This document shows, piece by piece, positions 49,988 to 58,900 of a stretch of 64,000 nucleotides of DNA. This DNA is from Microbacterium proteolyticum (GTDB lineage Bacteria; Actinomycetota; Actinomycetes; Actinomycetales; Microbacteriaceae), in NCBI RefSeq assembly GCF_030818075.1, contig NZ_JAUSZZ010000001.1, positions 558,001 through 622,000 on the forward strand. The letters are read 5' to 3'. The first letter of the stretch is position 1, and every line of letters begins with the position of its first letter. The position numbers and the translations under genes were made by a program. The notes beneath the pieces were generated by a model. The model was not told the DNA's origin and did no database searches. It saw only the letters and a program-made list of their open reading frames with translations.

Positions 49988-50878
49988 ATGACGTCTGAGC
50001 TCGCCCTCGAACGTGCCCTGTCCGCAATCGACGTGCGTCCCGGCCGCGCCGGGCAGCGGGCGGTCGGGGCGGGTGAGAGCCTGACGCTGGCGCCGGGAGC
50101 GGCGACGCTGATCTACGTCCGCACGGGCGAGCTCACGGGTCACGCGGCGGAAAGGTCGGCCTGCTCCCTCGACGCCTCGACAGGGGCGGCCGCCGTCGTT
50201 CCCGCTGACGGTCGCACGCTGCTCGCGGGCGATGCCTTCATCTCGCTCGGATGCCTCGCCCTCGCACTCGTGTCGCGGTCGGGCGCCGAGGTGACGGTCG
50301 TGCCGCTGGAGGTCACGCCGACGCCCGACACCATGGCGCTCCCGCCGGTGCTGTTCGTCAGCGGCTTCGCCCGGGCCGAACCCGCGGCCGCCGGGCTCGC
50401 GGCGCACCTGGGCCTGCCCGCCCCCGGCGCGCCGACCGGCCGTGAGGGGGACGAGACCATCTGCAAGCTGATGGTGGCGACGGTGCTGCTCTCGGCCCTG
50501 CGCGCGTGGGCGTCAGCCGGGCGCGACGCGACGTGGCCTCCGCCCGTCACCGACCCGTTCCTCGCGCGCGTCGTCGCCGCCGTCGACGCCGATCCCGGGC
50601 GGGAGTGGACCATCGACCACCTGGCCGCGCTCGGGGCGATGTCGCGCTCGGTGTTCGCGGCACGGTTCCGGGAGGTCTTCGGCACGTCGCCCGCGGCGCA
50701 CGTGACCGAGGTGCGCATGCGGCGAGCGCGACAACTGCTCGAGGCGGGAACCCCGGTGACCGAGACGTCGCGCGCCCTCGGCTACGGCTCGGACGAGGGG
50801 TTCCGCCGCGCTTTCCGCCGCCACACGGGCGTCGCGCCGTCGGCGTGGCGGGCGGGTCGGCGGTCGGTGGCCACCTGA
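49988..50878 (+). CDS. AraC-family transcriptional regulator
   Basis: 296 residues. The N-terminal half (1-170) is a cupin-like sensor (LTLAPGAATLIYVRTGELTGHAAE, LLAGDAFISLG); the C-terminal half has the two AraC helix-turn-helices: WTIDHLAALGAMSRSVFAARFREVFGTSPAAHVTEVRMRRARQLLEAG and TSRALGYGSDEGFRRAFRRHTGVAPSAWR. The type with a cupin sensor usually controls an adjacent MFS exporter. The MFS gene converges on it, and a 21-bp-spaced direct repeat stands in front of the MFS gene, which fits. Confidence 0.92.
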   Translation: MTSELALERALSAIDVRPGRAGQRAVGAGESLTLAPGAATLIYVRTGELTGHAAERSACSLDASTGAAAVVPADGRTLLAGDAFISLGCLALALVSRSGAEVTVVPLEVTPTPDTMALPPVLFVSGFARAEPAAAGLAAHLGLPAPGAPTGREGDETICKLMVATVLLSALRAWASAGRDATWPPPVTDPFLARVVAAVDADPGREWTIDHLAALGAMSRSVFAARFREVFGTSPAAHVTEVRMRRARQLLEAGTPVTETSRALGYGSDEGFRRAFRRHTGVAPSAWRAGRRSVAT

Positions 50879-50880
50879 CC

Positions 50881-50936
50881 GCTGAGCCGGTCGCGAGGAG
50901 AGCCGGTGGACCGGCGGAGCTCCGCCGCAGCTCAGC
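50881..50936. terminator. Nested dyads between convergent AraC and MFS genes
   Basis: An outer GCTGAGC (50881-50887) / GCTCAGC (50930-50936) pair surrounds a perfect 16-bp palindrome CGGCGGAGCTCCGCCG (50912-50927). It probably stops transcription from both sides. Confidence 0.5.
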
Positions 50937-52131
50937 CCCGCCCGGCGCGCGGGGCCCGCACCGACAGCCCGAACAGGACGGCTCCGACCACCAGCAGCGC
51001 GACGCCGATGGCATCCACCGTCACGACCCCCGCCGCATCGACGAGGATGCCGCCGACGCCCGCCGCGATCACGATCGCGAGCTGGAACCCGCTCACCATC
51101 AGGCTGCCGCCGGCCTCGAGGCGGTCGGGCATGTAGTGGCCCACCCACGTGTTCACGATGATCAGCCACGACGAGAAGAAGAAGCCCCATACCGCCACCG
51201 CGATCGCGACGGCGACCACGGCATCCGGCAGCAGCACGAGCGCCGCGATCGACGCGGCGATCACGAGCGGTCCCGCGACCGCGAGGCGTCGGAAGGCGCG
51301 GTCGACCACGACGCCGACGACGATGTTGCCGATGAGGCCGCCCACCCCGAACAGCGCGAGAAGCAGCACGATCGTGCCGGCATCGATGTCGGGAATGCGC
51401 TCGAGCGACAGACGCACGTACGTGTAGGCCACGAAGTGGCCGAGCACGACGAGCACGTGACCGATCATGGCGCCGCCGACGCCGGGGCGACGCAGCGTGT
51501 CGAGCAGGATGCCGAGGCTCGACGCCGCGGCCGGCGGCACCGGCGGCAGCGCGAGGCGCACCGCGACCCCGACTGCGGCGGTGACGACCGCGATCGCGAG
51601 AAAGGCGAGGCGCCAGTCGAGGAGCTCGCTGAGGGCGACGCCGATCGGTACGCCGGCGACCGTGGCCAGCGACACCCCCGCCGAACCGAACATGAGGGCT
51701 CGGCCGATGCGATCGGGACTCGCGAGGCGCGCCGCCACGGTGATGGACATCGACCAGAACGAGCTGATCGCCGCTCCCAGCAGGAAGCGTGCGACGAGGA
51801 TCGCCGGCAGGCTGGGAGCGAGCGCCACGACGAGGCTGGACAACGCGGCTGCCGCCGCCGCGCCGACCAGCAGGGTGCGGCGATCGAGGCGCGGCAGCAG
51901 CAGTCCGATGGTGGGGGCGAACAGCAGCCCCGCCAGCGCCGTGACGGTGACCGTCTGTCCGGCCTGACCGGGAGTGACCCCGAGCGACGCGGCCATCTCG
52001 GTGAGCACGCCGTTGGGCAGGAACTCGGCGGTGACGAGCAGGAAGCTCAGGAGCATCACGACGATGAGACCGCCATACCGCAGGACGGACGGCCCGGCGA
52101 CGGGGGTGGGAACGGGGGCGGTGGTGGTCAT
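50932..52131 (-). CDS. MFS transporter, 12-helix DHA1 type (AraJ-like)
   Basis: 399 residues from ATG 52131. Twelve helices; motif A-like FAPTIGLLLPRLDRRTLLVG; helix 5 RFLLGAAISSFWSMSITVAARLASPDR; second-half LFGVGGLIGNIVVGVVVDRAFRR. The SF-type 'AraJ' exporters with the LLVTAEFLPNGVLTEMAASLGVTPGQAGQTVTVTALAG opening are sugar or drug effluxers. It is the probable target of the AraC regulator; the direct repeat at 52169-52200 is 38-70 bp upstream of the start. Confidence 0.88.
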   Translation of the reverse strand: MTTTAPVPTPVAGPSVLRYGGLIVVMLLSFLLVTAEFLPNGVLTEMAASLGVTPGQAGQTVTVTALAGLLFAPTIGLLLPRLDRRTLLVGAAAAAALSSLVVALAPSLPAILVARFLLGAAISSFWSMSITVAARLASPDRIGRALMFGSAGVSLATVAGVPIGVALSELLDWRLAFLAIAVVTAAVGVAVRLALPPVPPAAASSLGILLDTLRRPGVGGAMIGHVLVVLGHFVAYTYVRLSLERIPDIDAGTIVLLLALFGVGGLIGNIVVGVVVDRAFRRLAVAGPLVIAASIAALVLLPDAVVAVAIAVAVWGFFFSSWLIIVNTWVGHYMPDRLEAGGSLMVSGFQLAIVIAAGVGGILVDAAGVVTVDAIGVALLVVGAVLFGLSVRAPRAGRG

Positions 52132-52168
52132 GCTCCGATCGTTGCGGACCACGGCCTTACAAGCCGGG

Positions 52169-52200
52169 CCGTTCGTCCGCGGTATCCGACCGATCGTCCG
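52169..52200 (-). promoter_or_regulatory. Direct repeat CCGWTCGTCCG, 21-bp period, upstream of the MFS gene
   Basis: CCGTTCGTCCG (52169-52179) and CCGATCGTCCG (52190-52200) differ at one base and are exactly 21 bp apart, so both face the same side of the helix. This is the layout of AraC-family half-sites. It overlaps the expected -35 region. Confidence 0.6.
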
Positions 52201-52225
52201 GGGCGGGACGATGTGCGGGAGAGCG

Positions 52226-53497
52226 TCAGGGTGCCTCGGGGGCAGACGACAGGCGCACCGCCCGCTGAGCCCGCCACACGAGCAGCAGCCCGGCGGTCCA
52301 GAACGGCACCTGCACGAGCTCGGCCAGCCGGAAGGCGGCGGGCGAGTACTCCGCCCCGCCGGCCTGCAGGGTGAGCGCCGCCCCGATCGCCAGGATGACG
52401 AGGATGCTCGACGAGAAGCCGGCCCCGTTAACCACTCCCGACGCGGTACTCAGCCGCTCCCGCGGGTTGTGGTCGCGCACGATGTCGAACGCGACCATCG
52501 AGGCAGGTCCCCCGGCGCACATCGCGAGGGCCAGCACGACGAGCAGCGGCAGCGGCGCCCGATCGGGGAACGCCAGGACCGCCGCCCAGGATGACGCCTG
52601 CACCGCCACGAGAGACACCACGAGCGCCGTGCGGGCGTGCGGGAAGCGTCCCGACACCGCGCCGACGAGCGGCCCCAGAACGATGCCGCCGACGACGTAG
52701 ACCGAGAACAGGGCGCCGGCCGTGCCGGCATCCAGTCCTTGCCCGGCGACGAGGAACGGGAAGCCCCACAGGATCGCGAAGGCGTTGCCCGAGAACGACG
52801 TGACGAAGTGCACCCAGAACGCCAGGCGGGTGCCCGGCGACCTCCACGCCTCGCGTACCGCGCGCGCGACCGGAGTGCGTTCGACCACCGCCGGGCGACG
52901 CTCGCGCACGATGACCGCGACCAGCACCGCCGTCAACACCGTCACCCCGCCGAGCGAGAGGAAGGCGGCCGTCCACCCCGAGAGCCCGACGAGGGCCGCG
53001 AAGGGCACGACGCTGATGATCTGACCGAATTGGCCGAGCAGCCCCGTCACCTGCACCGCGGTCGGGGCGATTCGGCGCGGGAAGCGCATGCCGATGACGC
53101 GCAGCACGCCGGGGAAGATCGCGGCCTCACCGGCGCCCATCAAGAGGCGCGCGGCGATCGCGACCCCCACGTCGGGAGCCGCGGCGAGGAGCACCTGTGC
53201 GGCGGCCATCACGGCCATGCCCGCCGTCAGCACGATTCCCGCGCCGAAGCGGTCGAGCAGCAGACCGACGGGTAGCTGCAGCGCGCCGTAGATGCCGAGT
53301 TGCACGACGGCCAGCAGCGACAGCGTCGCCGCGGTGATCGCGAACCGGTCGGCCGTCTCGATGCCCAGGGCGGAGAGCGACGTGCGGTTCACGATCGACA
53401 CGACGTAGGCGACGACCCCGACCGACCACACGGCGAGCACGGCGGCCCTGAGCCGCGACGGGGACGACGGCGCGAAGGTCGGGATGGTGGCCGTCAT
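52226..53497 (-). CDS. MFS transporter of the glycan locus
   Basis: 423 residues, twelve helices: SVGVVAYVVSIVNRTSLSALGIETADRF opening, QLPVGLLLDRFGAGIVLTAG (motif A), LLMGAGEAAIFPGVLRVIGMRFPRR, HFVTSFSGNAFAILWGFPFLVAGQGL. It resembles the anion:cation/ hexuronate-type MFS branch more than drug exporters. Its ATG overlaps the mannosidase stop (ATGA), so it is in the DeoR-GH4-GH38 operon and may import a monosaccharide or disaccharide released by that enzyme set. Confidence 0.85.
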   Translation of the reverse strand: MTATIPTFAPSSPSRLRAAVLAVWSVGVVAYVVSIVNRTSLSALGIETADRFAITAATLSLLAVVQLGIYGALQLPVGLLLDRFGAGIVLTAGMAVMAAAQVLLAAAPDVGVAIAARLLMGAGEAAIFPGVLRVIGMRFPRRIAPTAVQVTGLLGQFGQIISVVPFAALVGLSGWTAAFLSLGGVTVLTAVLVAVIVRERRPAVVERTPVARAVREAWRSPGTRLAFWVHFVTSFSGNAFAILWGFPFLVAGQGLDAGTAGALFSVYVVGGIVLGPLVGAVSGRFPHARTALVVSLVAVQASSWAAVLAFPDRAPLPLLVVLALAMCAGGPASMVAFDIVRDHNPRERLSTASGVVNGAGFSSSILVILAIGAALTLQAGGAEYSPAAFRLAELVQVPFWTAGLLLVWRAQRAVRLSSAPEAP

Positions 53498-56400
53498 CCG
53501 CGCGTCAACCGGAGCGTCACGACCTGGAACGGACGCAGCTCGAGGGCGATCGCGTCACCTTCGTGCGCGAGGCGCCGCGAGCGGGCCATGTCGTCGCCGA
53601 GCGGGCGCTCGAGCAGGTCGACCTCCTCGACGGAGGCGACGGCGAACCCGGGCACGAGGGTCGTCGCCGCGCGGCGGCCCAGCGCCTCGTACACGCGCAC
53701 GATCACATCTCCCGAGCGGTCGTCGGCGAGCTTGACGGCCTCGATGCGCACGCCTTCGTTGTCTGACCGCACGACGCTCCACGGCTCGACGGTGCCCTCG
53801 GCCGCGGGGCGGCGAAGCGCCAGGTTCTGCTCGTAGCCGGATGCCACGACCGCGGCGATGTCGGCACCCGGGTGCACGGCGTAGCGGAACACGTGGTGAC
53901 CGGCATCCTGGATCGGGTCGGGCGAGTTCGCGGCGCGCACGAGGCTCAGGCGCACCTCGGTCTCGACCTCTCCCGACGCCCCGACGGTGCGCTGGTGATG
54001 TCGTGGCCGTAGGTGGCGTCGTTCGTCACGCCGATACCGTAACCGGGTTCTTCGACGTGCACCCAGCGGTGCGCCATGACCTCGAACTTCGCGTCTTCCC
54101 ACGAGGTGTTCGTGTGGGTCGCACGGCGCACATGCCCGTACTGGATCTCGGCGCTGTGGTGGTGCGCATGCACGACGAACGGCAGCGAGGCCTTCAGCAG
54201 CTTCTCGCGCTCGTTCCAGTCGAGGTCGACGGCGAAGTGCACGCGCGCGTCGTCGGCGTTCACCGCGATGGTCTGCGTCAGGCGCGACGTGCCGAACGAG
54301 CGGGTCACGACGACCCGGGCGCGCAGGTCGCCGTCGACGACCAGCTCGACCGCGTCGGCGGCATCCAGGTCGTCGTATGTGTAGCGATAGTGCGCGTCGA
54401 TGTCCCACGCGTCCCACGCGTTCGGCAGGTCCTGGTGCAGCTGCAGCAGGTTGGCGACACGGCCGGCGGGCACGAGCTCGCGGTTCTCGGCGAGGTCGAC
54501 GATCGAGGTGACGAGCCCGCGGGCATCGACGGTCACACGGACGAGCCCGTTGTCGAGCACGATGGCGTCACCGTCGCGCTCGGCGGTCACCGGGTGCGCG
54601 GGCGTGACCGGGACGAGGGATGCCACGCCCAGCGCCGGCGTCTCCACCAGCGCGAGCGGGGTGCCGTCGGCATCCAGGGCCAGGGACCGGCGCGCGTGGT
54701 CGGCGGAGTTCACGACCGCGGCGGACAGGCCCGCGGCGGCCAGCGCCTCGGCGATCGAGCGCTCGAGCTCGGCGAGCGCGATGGCGTAGTCCTCTTCGTT
54801 CTGCTCGTGCACCCACTGGATCGAGGAGCCGGGAAGGATGTCGTGGAACTGCTGCAGCAGCACGCCCTGCCACAGTCGGTCGAGCGCCTCGTACGGGTAT
54901 TCGGCGCCCTTGAGCGCTGCGGCGGTCCACCACAGCTCGGCCTCGCGCAGGCGGTTCTCGGCCTCACGGTTGCCGCGCTTCTCGCGGGCGTGCGAGGTGA
55001 AGGTGCCGCGGTGAAGCTCCAGGTACAGCTCGCCGACCCACACGGGGGCGTCGGTGTATTCGGCCTGGGCTGCGGCGAAGAATTCGTCGGGGTGCTCGAT
55101 CTCGACGCGGGGGGAGCCCTCGAGCGACTCGACGCGGCGCTGGCGCTCCATCATCTCGCGGATGGGTCCGCCACCGCCGTCGCCGTAGCCGAAGGGCACG
55201 AGCGAGGTCGTGGCCTTGCCCTTGTCGCGGAACTGACGCACGGCGTGGTGCAGCTCCTCGCCCTCGAGCGTGGAGTTGTAGGTGTCGATCGGCGGGAAGT
55301 GCGTGAAGATGCGCGAGCCGTCGATGCCCTCCCACCAGAAGGTGTGGTGGGGGAACTTGTTGGTCTGGCTCCACGAGATCTTCTGCGTGAGGAACCAGTC
55401 GAGCCCCGCGAGCTTGGCGATCTGCGGGAACGCGGCGGTGTAGCCGAACGAGTCGGGCAGCCAGATGCCGTGCGTCTCGACGCCGAGCTCGTCGCGGAAG
55501 AAGCGCATGCCCTGCGTGATCTGGCGCACCATCGCCTCACCGCTGGGCAGGTTGCCGTCGGGCTCGACCCACTGCGAACCGACGACGATCCACTGGCCCG
55601 CGGCGATCACGGCCTTGATGCCCTCCCACACGTGCGGGTAGCGCTCCTTGACCCACGCGTACTGCTGCGCCGACGACGCGGCGAAGCGGAAGTCGGGGTA
55701 CTGCTCGGCGAGGGCGAGCACGTTCGAGAACGTGCGGGCGGTCTTGCGCTTGGTCTCGCGGATGGGCCAGAGCCACGCGGTGTCGATGTGGGCGTGACCG
55801 ATGCCCGAGAGGCGGTGGGCCGAGGCGGATGCCGGGCGCGAGAGCACGTCGACCAGCTCGGCGCGCGCGCTGGCGGCGGTACCGACGATGTCGTCGAGCC
55901 GCAGCACGTTCAGCGCCCGCTCCAGCGCCCGCATCACTTCGTGGCGGCGGGGCTCGGTCTCGGGCAGCTCCTTCATGAGCTGATAGAGCACCTCGACGTC
56001 GAACTGCAGCCCCCACACCTCGGGCTCGAACACGGCGAGCTCGGCAGTGCGGAAGGTGTAGATCGGCTTCTCGGGCGCGGTCTTCTTCGAGCCGAATTTC
56101 GTCGGGATGAAGTCGTTGACCAGGATGTCGGGGTTGGCCGCGGCCTCGACGAAGAAGTGCACGGGCTCGCCGCCGGCGGCCTCGTCGGTCAGGCGCACGT
56201 AGTGGTTGCGGGGGTGGATGCCCTTCACCTGCACGCCGTCGGCGGTGTGCACGAGCGCCTCGGCTTGGTTGCCGGGCCAGTCGCCCTGGAAGCCCGGGTC
56301 GAGCAGCAGCTCGACCGTGCGGCCGGCCCAGTCGGTCGGGATCTCGCCGCTGACCTCGAACCACCATGTCGACCACGCGCGGCCCCAGCTGTCGCCGACG

Positions 56401-56570
56401 GCGAAGGGCGCGTAGTCGGCGGCGAGGGCCTCGGATGCCGGGACGGGCTCGTCGGGCACCATCCAGGCTTTCAGTGCGACGGGGACACGGGCTGAGTAGA
56501 CGGCGGGAACGATGCGCTCGGTGAGGACGCGGTGGATGCGCTCTTCGACGAGCGTGAGGTTCTGGTGCAC
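53494..56570 (-). pseudogene. GH38 alpha-mannosidase with a -1 frameshift near its 3' end
   Basis: GTG 56570 with GGAG ribosome site opens VHQNLTLVEERIHRVLTERIVP. GH38 marks: SGIGHAHIDTAWLWPIRETKRKTARTF, ETHGIWLPDSFGYTAAFPQIAK (nucleophile Asp), WWEGIDGSRIFTHFPP, LQQFHDILPGSSIQWVHEQ. The first frame ends prematurely (HDITSAPSGRR...) at 53946, while the beta-sandwich tail continues in the other frame as QRTVGASGEVETEVRLSLVRAANSPDP to 53494. Adding one G/C at about 53994-53995 restores a 1025-residue protein, normal for bacterial GH38. The GH38 enzyme removes alpha-linked mannose from glycans in the cytoplasm; no signal peptide is seen. Truncation would remove about 170 residues and probably inactivate it, unless the base is a sequencing error. 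Confidence 0.88.
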
Positions 56571-56686
56571 GGTGGTCTCCGGTTCGGGGGGCGCGGCGGT
56601 TCGTGTCCGCGCGACGCGGGATGCGGGGAGGGTGTGGCGTGGTGCGGGGGTACGGTGCCGTTCGGGCCGGCGCCGCACCCCCGGGT

Positions 56687-58027
56687 TCAGCGGAGGTACG
56701 ACAGGTCGGCGAAGCTGGAGCCGGCGTCGTCCAGCAGGGCGCGGGCCACGCGTACCGAGTCGATGAGCGGGTGGTGGGCGAGGGCGCGCAGGGCGGCCGC
56801 GCGCGAACCACCGAGGGCGGCCTCGATGGTCTGCCGCTCGACGTACTTCACGGTCGTGACGAGCCCCAGCCCGAAGGCGGGGACGGCCGCGCTCTCGATG
56901 GGGCGCGGGCCGTCGGCGCCGACGATGCAGGGCACCTCGACGACGGCCTCGCTGTCGAGGCCCGCGAGCACGCCGCCGCCGGGGACGTTGAGGATGAGAC
57001 GGGCCGACTGGTCGTAGGCGATCGCACGCATGAGCGCGATCGCGACGTTCTCGTACCCGCCCGAGACGAGGTCTTCTTCATCGCGGTCGCCCATGCCGGC
57101 GGAGTCGCGGTTGGTTGCCATGTAGGTGACCTCGCGCTCGTGGCGGCAGGCCTCCCAGGCGGCGTGCGGGCGGGGGGCGGTCGCAGCCTCGTCCCAGAAG
57201 CCGGCCTGCTGGTCGAGCAGGTAGCGCCCGCGGGTGGTCGCGGCGTACTGGTCGGCCTGCAGCACGTCGCGCCGGTACGAGTAGTAGTGCAGGTACTCGT
57301 TGGGCAGCGCGCCGAGCGTCTGGATCCAGTCGGCGCCGAACAGCGCCCCCTCCTCGAACGACTCGATGCGCTCGGGCGAGGCGAGCAGCTCCGGCAGCAG
57401 GTCGACGCCGTCGCGGCGGAGAGCGGTGAGCCAGCCCAGGTGGTTGAGGCCCGCGTACTCGATCTCGACGTCGGCCGAATCGCGGATGCCGAGGGCTCCG
57501 AGCGCTCGACGGGCGAGGCCGATCGGTGAGTCGCAGATACCGATGACGCGCTTGCCGAGCACGCGGCCCATGGCCTCGGTGACGACGCCGGCGGGGTTGG
57601 TGAAATTGATGACCCAGGCGTCGGGGGCGACCCGCTGGATGAGCTCGGCGAGCTGCATGGCCACCGGCAGCGTGCGCAGAGCGTAGGAGATACCGCCGAA
57701 ACCGACGGTCTCCTGGCCGATGACCCCGTGCGACAGGCCGATGCGCTCGTCGGTCGCCCGACCCGCCATGCCGCCGACGCGGATGGCCGAGAACACGAAG
57801 TCGGCGCCGCGCAGGCCCTCCTCGGCATCCGTGTGCACGCTCACGCGCGGCGCGTCGGGGAAGTCCCGCGCCTGATCCTCGAGGATGCGGGCCATCGTCC
57901 GAAGCCGCGTGCCGTCGGTGTCGATGAGGGCGACCTCATCGACACGGCCCGGGTCGCGATCCAGGAGGAGGGCGCGGTAGACCAGAGGGGTGCGGAATCC
58001 TCCGCCACCGATCATGGCAAGCTTCAT
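56687..58027 (-). CDS. GH4-family NAD-dependent glycosidase
   Basis: 446 residues from ATG 58027. N-terminal Rossmann MKLAMIGGGGFRTPLVYRALL; FVFSAIRVGGMAGRATDERIGLSHGVIGQETVGFGG; NFTNPAGVVTEA; GICDSPIGLARRAL; YAGLNHLGW. GH4 enzymes use NAD+ and a divalent metal bound near the NxTNP/CDSP/NH sites, and cleave 6-phospho- or unphosphorylated glycosides of either anomer. The exact substrate is not predictable; the tail after HHPLIDS lacks the common 6-phosphate signature I can identify. Its ATG overlaps the deoR stop and 116 bp separate it from the mannosidase. Confidence 0.85.
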   Translation of the reverse strand: MKLAMIGGGGFRTPLVYRALLLDRDPGRVDEVALIDTDGTRLRTMARILEDQARDFPDAPRVSVHTDAEEGLRGADFVFSAIRVGGMAGRATDERIGLSHGVIGQETVGFGGISYALRTLPVAMQLAELIQRVAPDAWVINFTNPAGVVTEAMGRVLGKRVIGICDSPIGLARRALGALGIRDSADVEIEYAGLNHLGWLTALRRDGVDLLPELLASPERIESFEEGALFGADWIQTLGALPNEYLHYYSYRRDVLQADQYAATTRGRYLLDQQAGFWDEAATAPRPHAAWEACRHEREVTYMATNRDSAGMGDRDEEDLVSGGYENVAIALMRAIAYDQSARLILNVPGGGVLAGLDSEAVVEVPCIVGADGPRPIESAAVPAFGLGLVTTVKYVERQTIEAALGGSRAAALRALAHHPLIDSVRVARALLDDAGSSFADLSYLR

Positions 58028-58770
58028 GCGGTCACAATCTCGACATTCCGTCGGCCCAGGGACTCGACGATCGGGCCCTCGAGCGGCGCATCGGTGATGA
58101 GCCGCCGCAGGGCGAGGGGCAGGGCGATACGCCCGGCGCCGCTGCCGGGGAACTTGCTGTGGTCGGCGAGCACCGTCGCCGCGTCGCACGCGGCGAGCAT
58201 GGCCTGCTTGATCGGCACTTGCGCGAGGGTCGTGTCGCGCAGATCGCCCTGCGGCGACATGCCGCTGACGCCGAGGAAGGCATGATCGGCGCGGATGAGG
58301 CGCAGCGATTCGGTCGTGAGGTGGCCGGCGACGCTGCGATACACCGGGTCGTAGTCGCCGGGAAGCAGCACGAGGTGCGTCTCGCGCTCGTCGCGCAGCA
58401 CGTCGTAGATGGCGAGGTTGTTGGTGATGACGGTCACCGCACGGCCGCGCAGCAGGCGGGCGAGCTGCAACGTCGTCGTGCCGACGTCGAGGATGACGGC
58501 CTGACCGTCGTGGATGGTCGCGGCCGCGGCCTGCGCGATGCGCTCCTTGCCCTCGCGGTTGACCGGCTCGACGGTGGCGAACGGGGCGTCGCCCTCGCTC
58601 ATCACCGCACCGCCGTGCGTGCGGCGCAGCAGCCCCGCCTCGTCGAGGCGCTGCAGATCGCGACGGATCGTGGCGATGCTCGAACCGGTCGCTTCGGCGA
58701 GCTCGGCGACCGTGGCGGCCCGAGCGGAACGCAGGTGCTGGAGGATCTCGCGATCTCTGACGTCTTTCAT
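58024..58770 (-). CDS. DeoR-family regulator of the glycan locus
   Basis: 248 residues from ATG 58770. Helix-turn-helix: DREILQHLRSARAATVAELAEATGSSIATIRRDLQRLDEAGLLRRTHGGAV. Sensor domain of the ISOCOT type: VILDVGTTTLQLARLL, VTVITNNLAIYDVL, HAFLGVSGMSPQGDL, VLADHSKFPGSG. It likely senses a sugar phosphate and represses both divergent operons. Coupled to GH4 by ATGA overlap. The transcript starts within about 3 nt of the start codon. Confidence 0.93.
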   Translation of the reverse strand: MKDVRDREILQHLRSARAATVAELAEATGSSIATIRRDLQRLDEAGLLRRTHGGAVMSEGDAPFATVEPVNREGKERIAQAAAATIHDGQAVILDVGTTTLQLARLLRGRAVTVITNNLAIYDVLRDERETHLVLLPGDYDPVYRSVAGHLTTESLRLIRADHAFLGVSGMSPQGDLRDTTLAQVPIKQAMLAACDAATVLADHSKFPGSGAGRIALPLALRRLITDAPLEGPIVESLGRRNVEIVTA

Positions 58771-58779
58771 GGTGCGATC

Positions 58780-58859
58780 ACCATAGCGCTCAAAATCGCT
58801 CAGTAACAAAATGTTTACACGCAAAAATTTGCGCGGTCCTGATCGCTCGGTGCTATAAA
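58780..58859. promoter_or_regulatory. Divergent promoters and operator elements of the glycan locus
   Basis: Minus strand: TTGTTA (58804-58809), 18-bp spacer, TATGGT (58780-58785). Plus strand: TATAAA (58854-58859) with weak TTGCGC (58829-58834). Between them are CGCTCA direct repeats (58787-58792 and 58797-58802, third CGCTCG at 58844-58849) and a perfect palindrome CGCAAA-AA-TTTGCG (58820-58833). The repeats overlap both promoters, as expected for DeoR control. Confidence 0.6.
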
Positions 58860-58900
58860 CGGTGCAACGCCCCCGGTCGTCACCGCAGAGAGGAGGGGCC

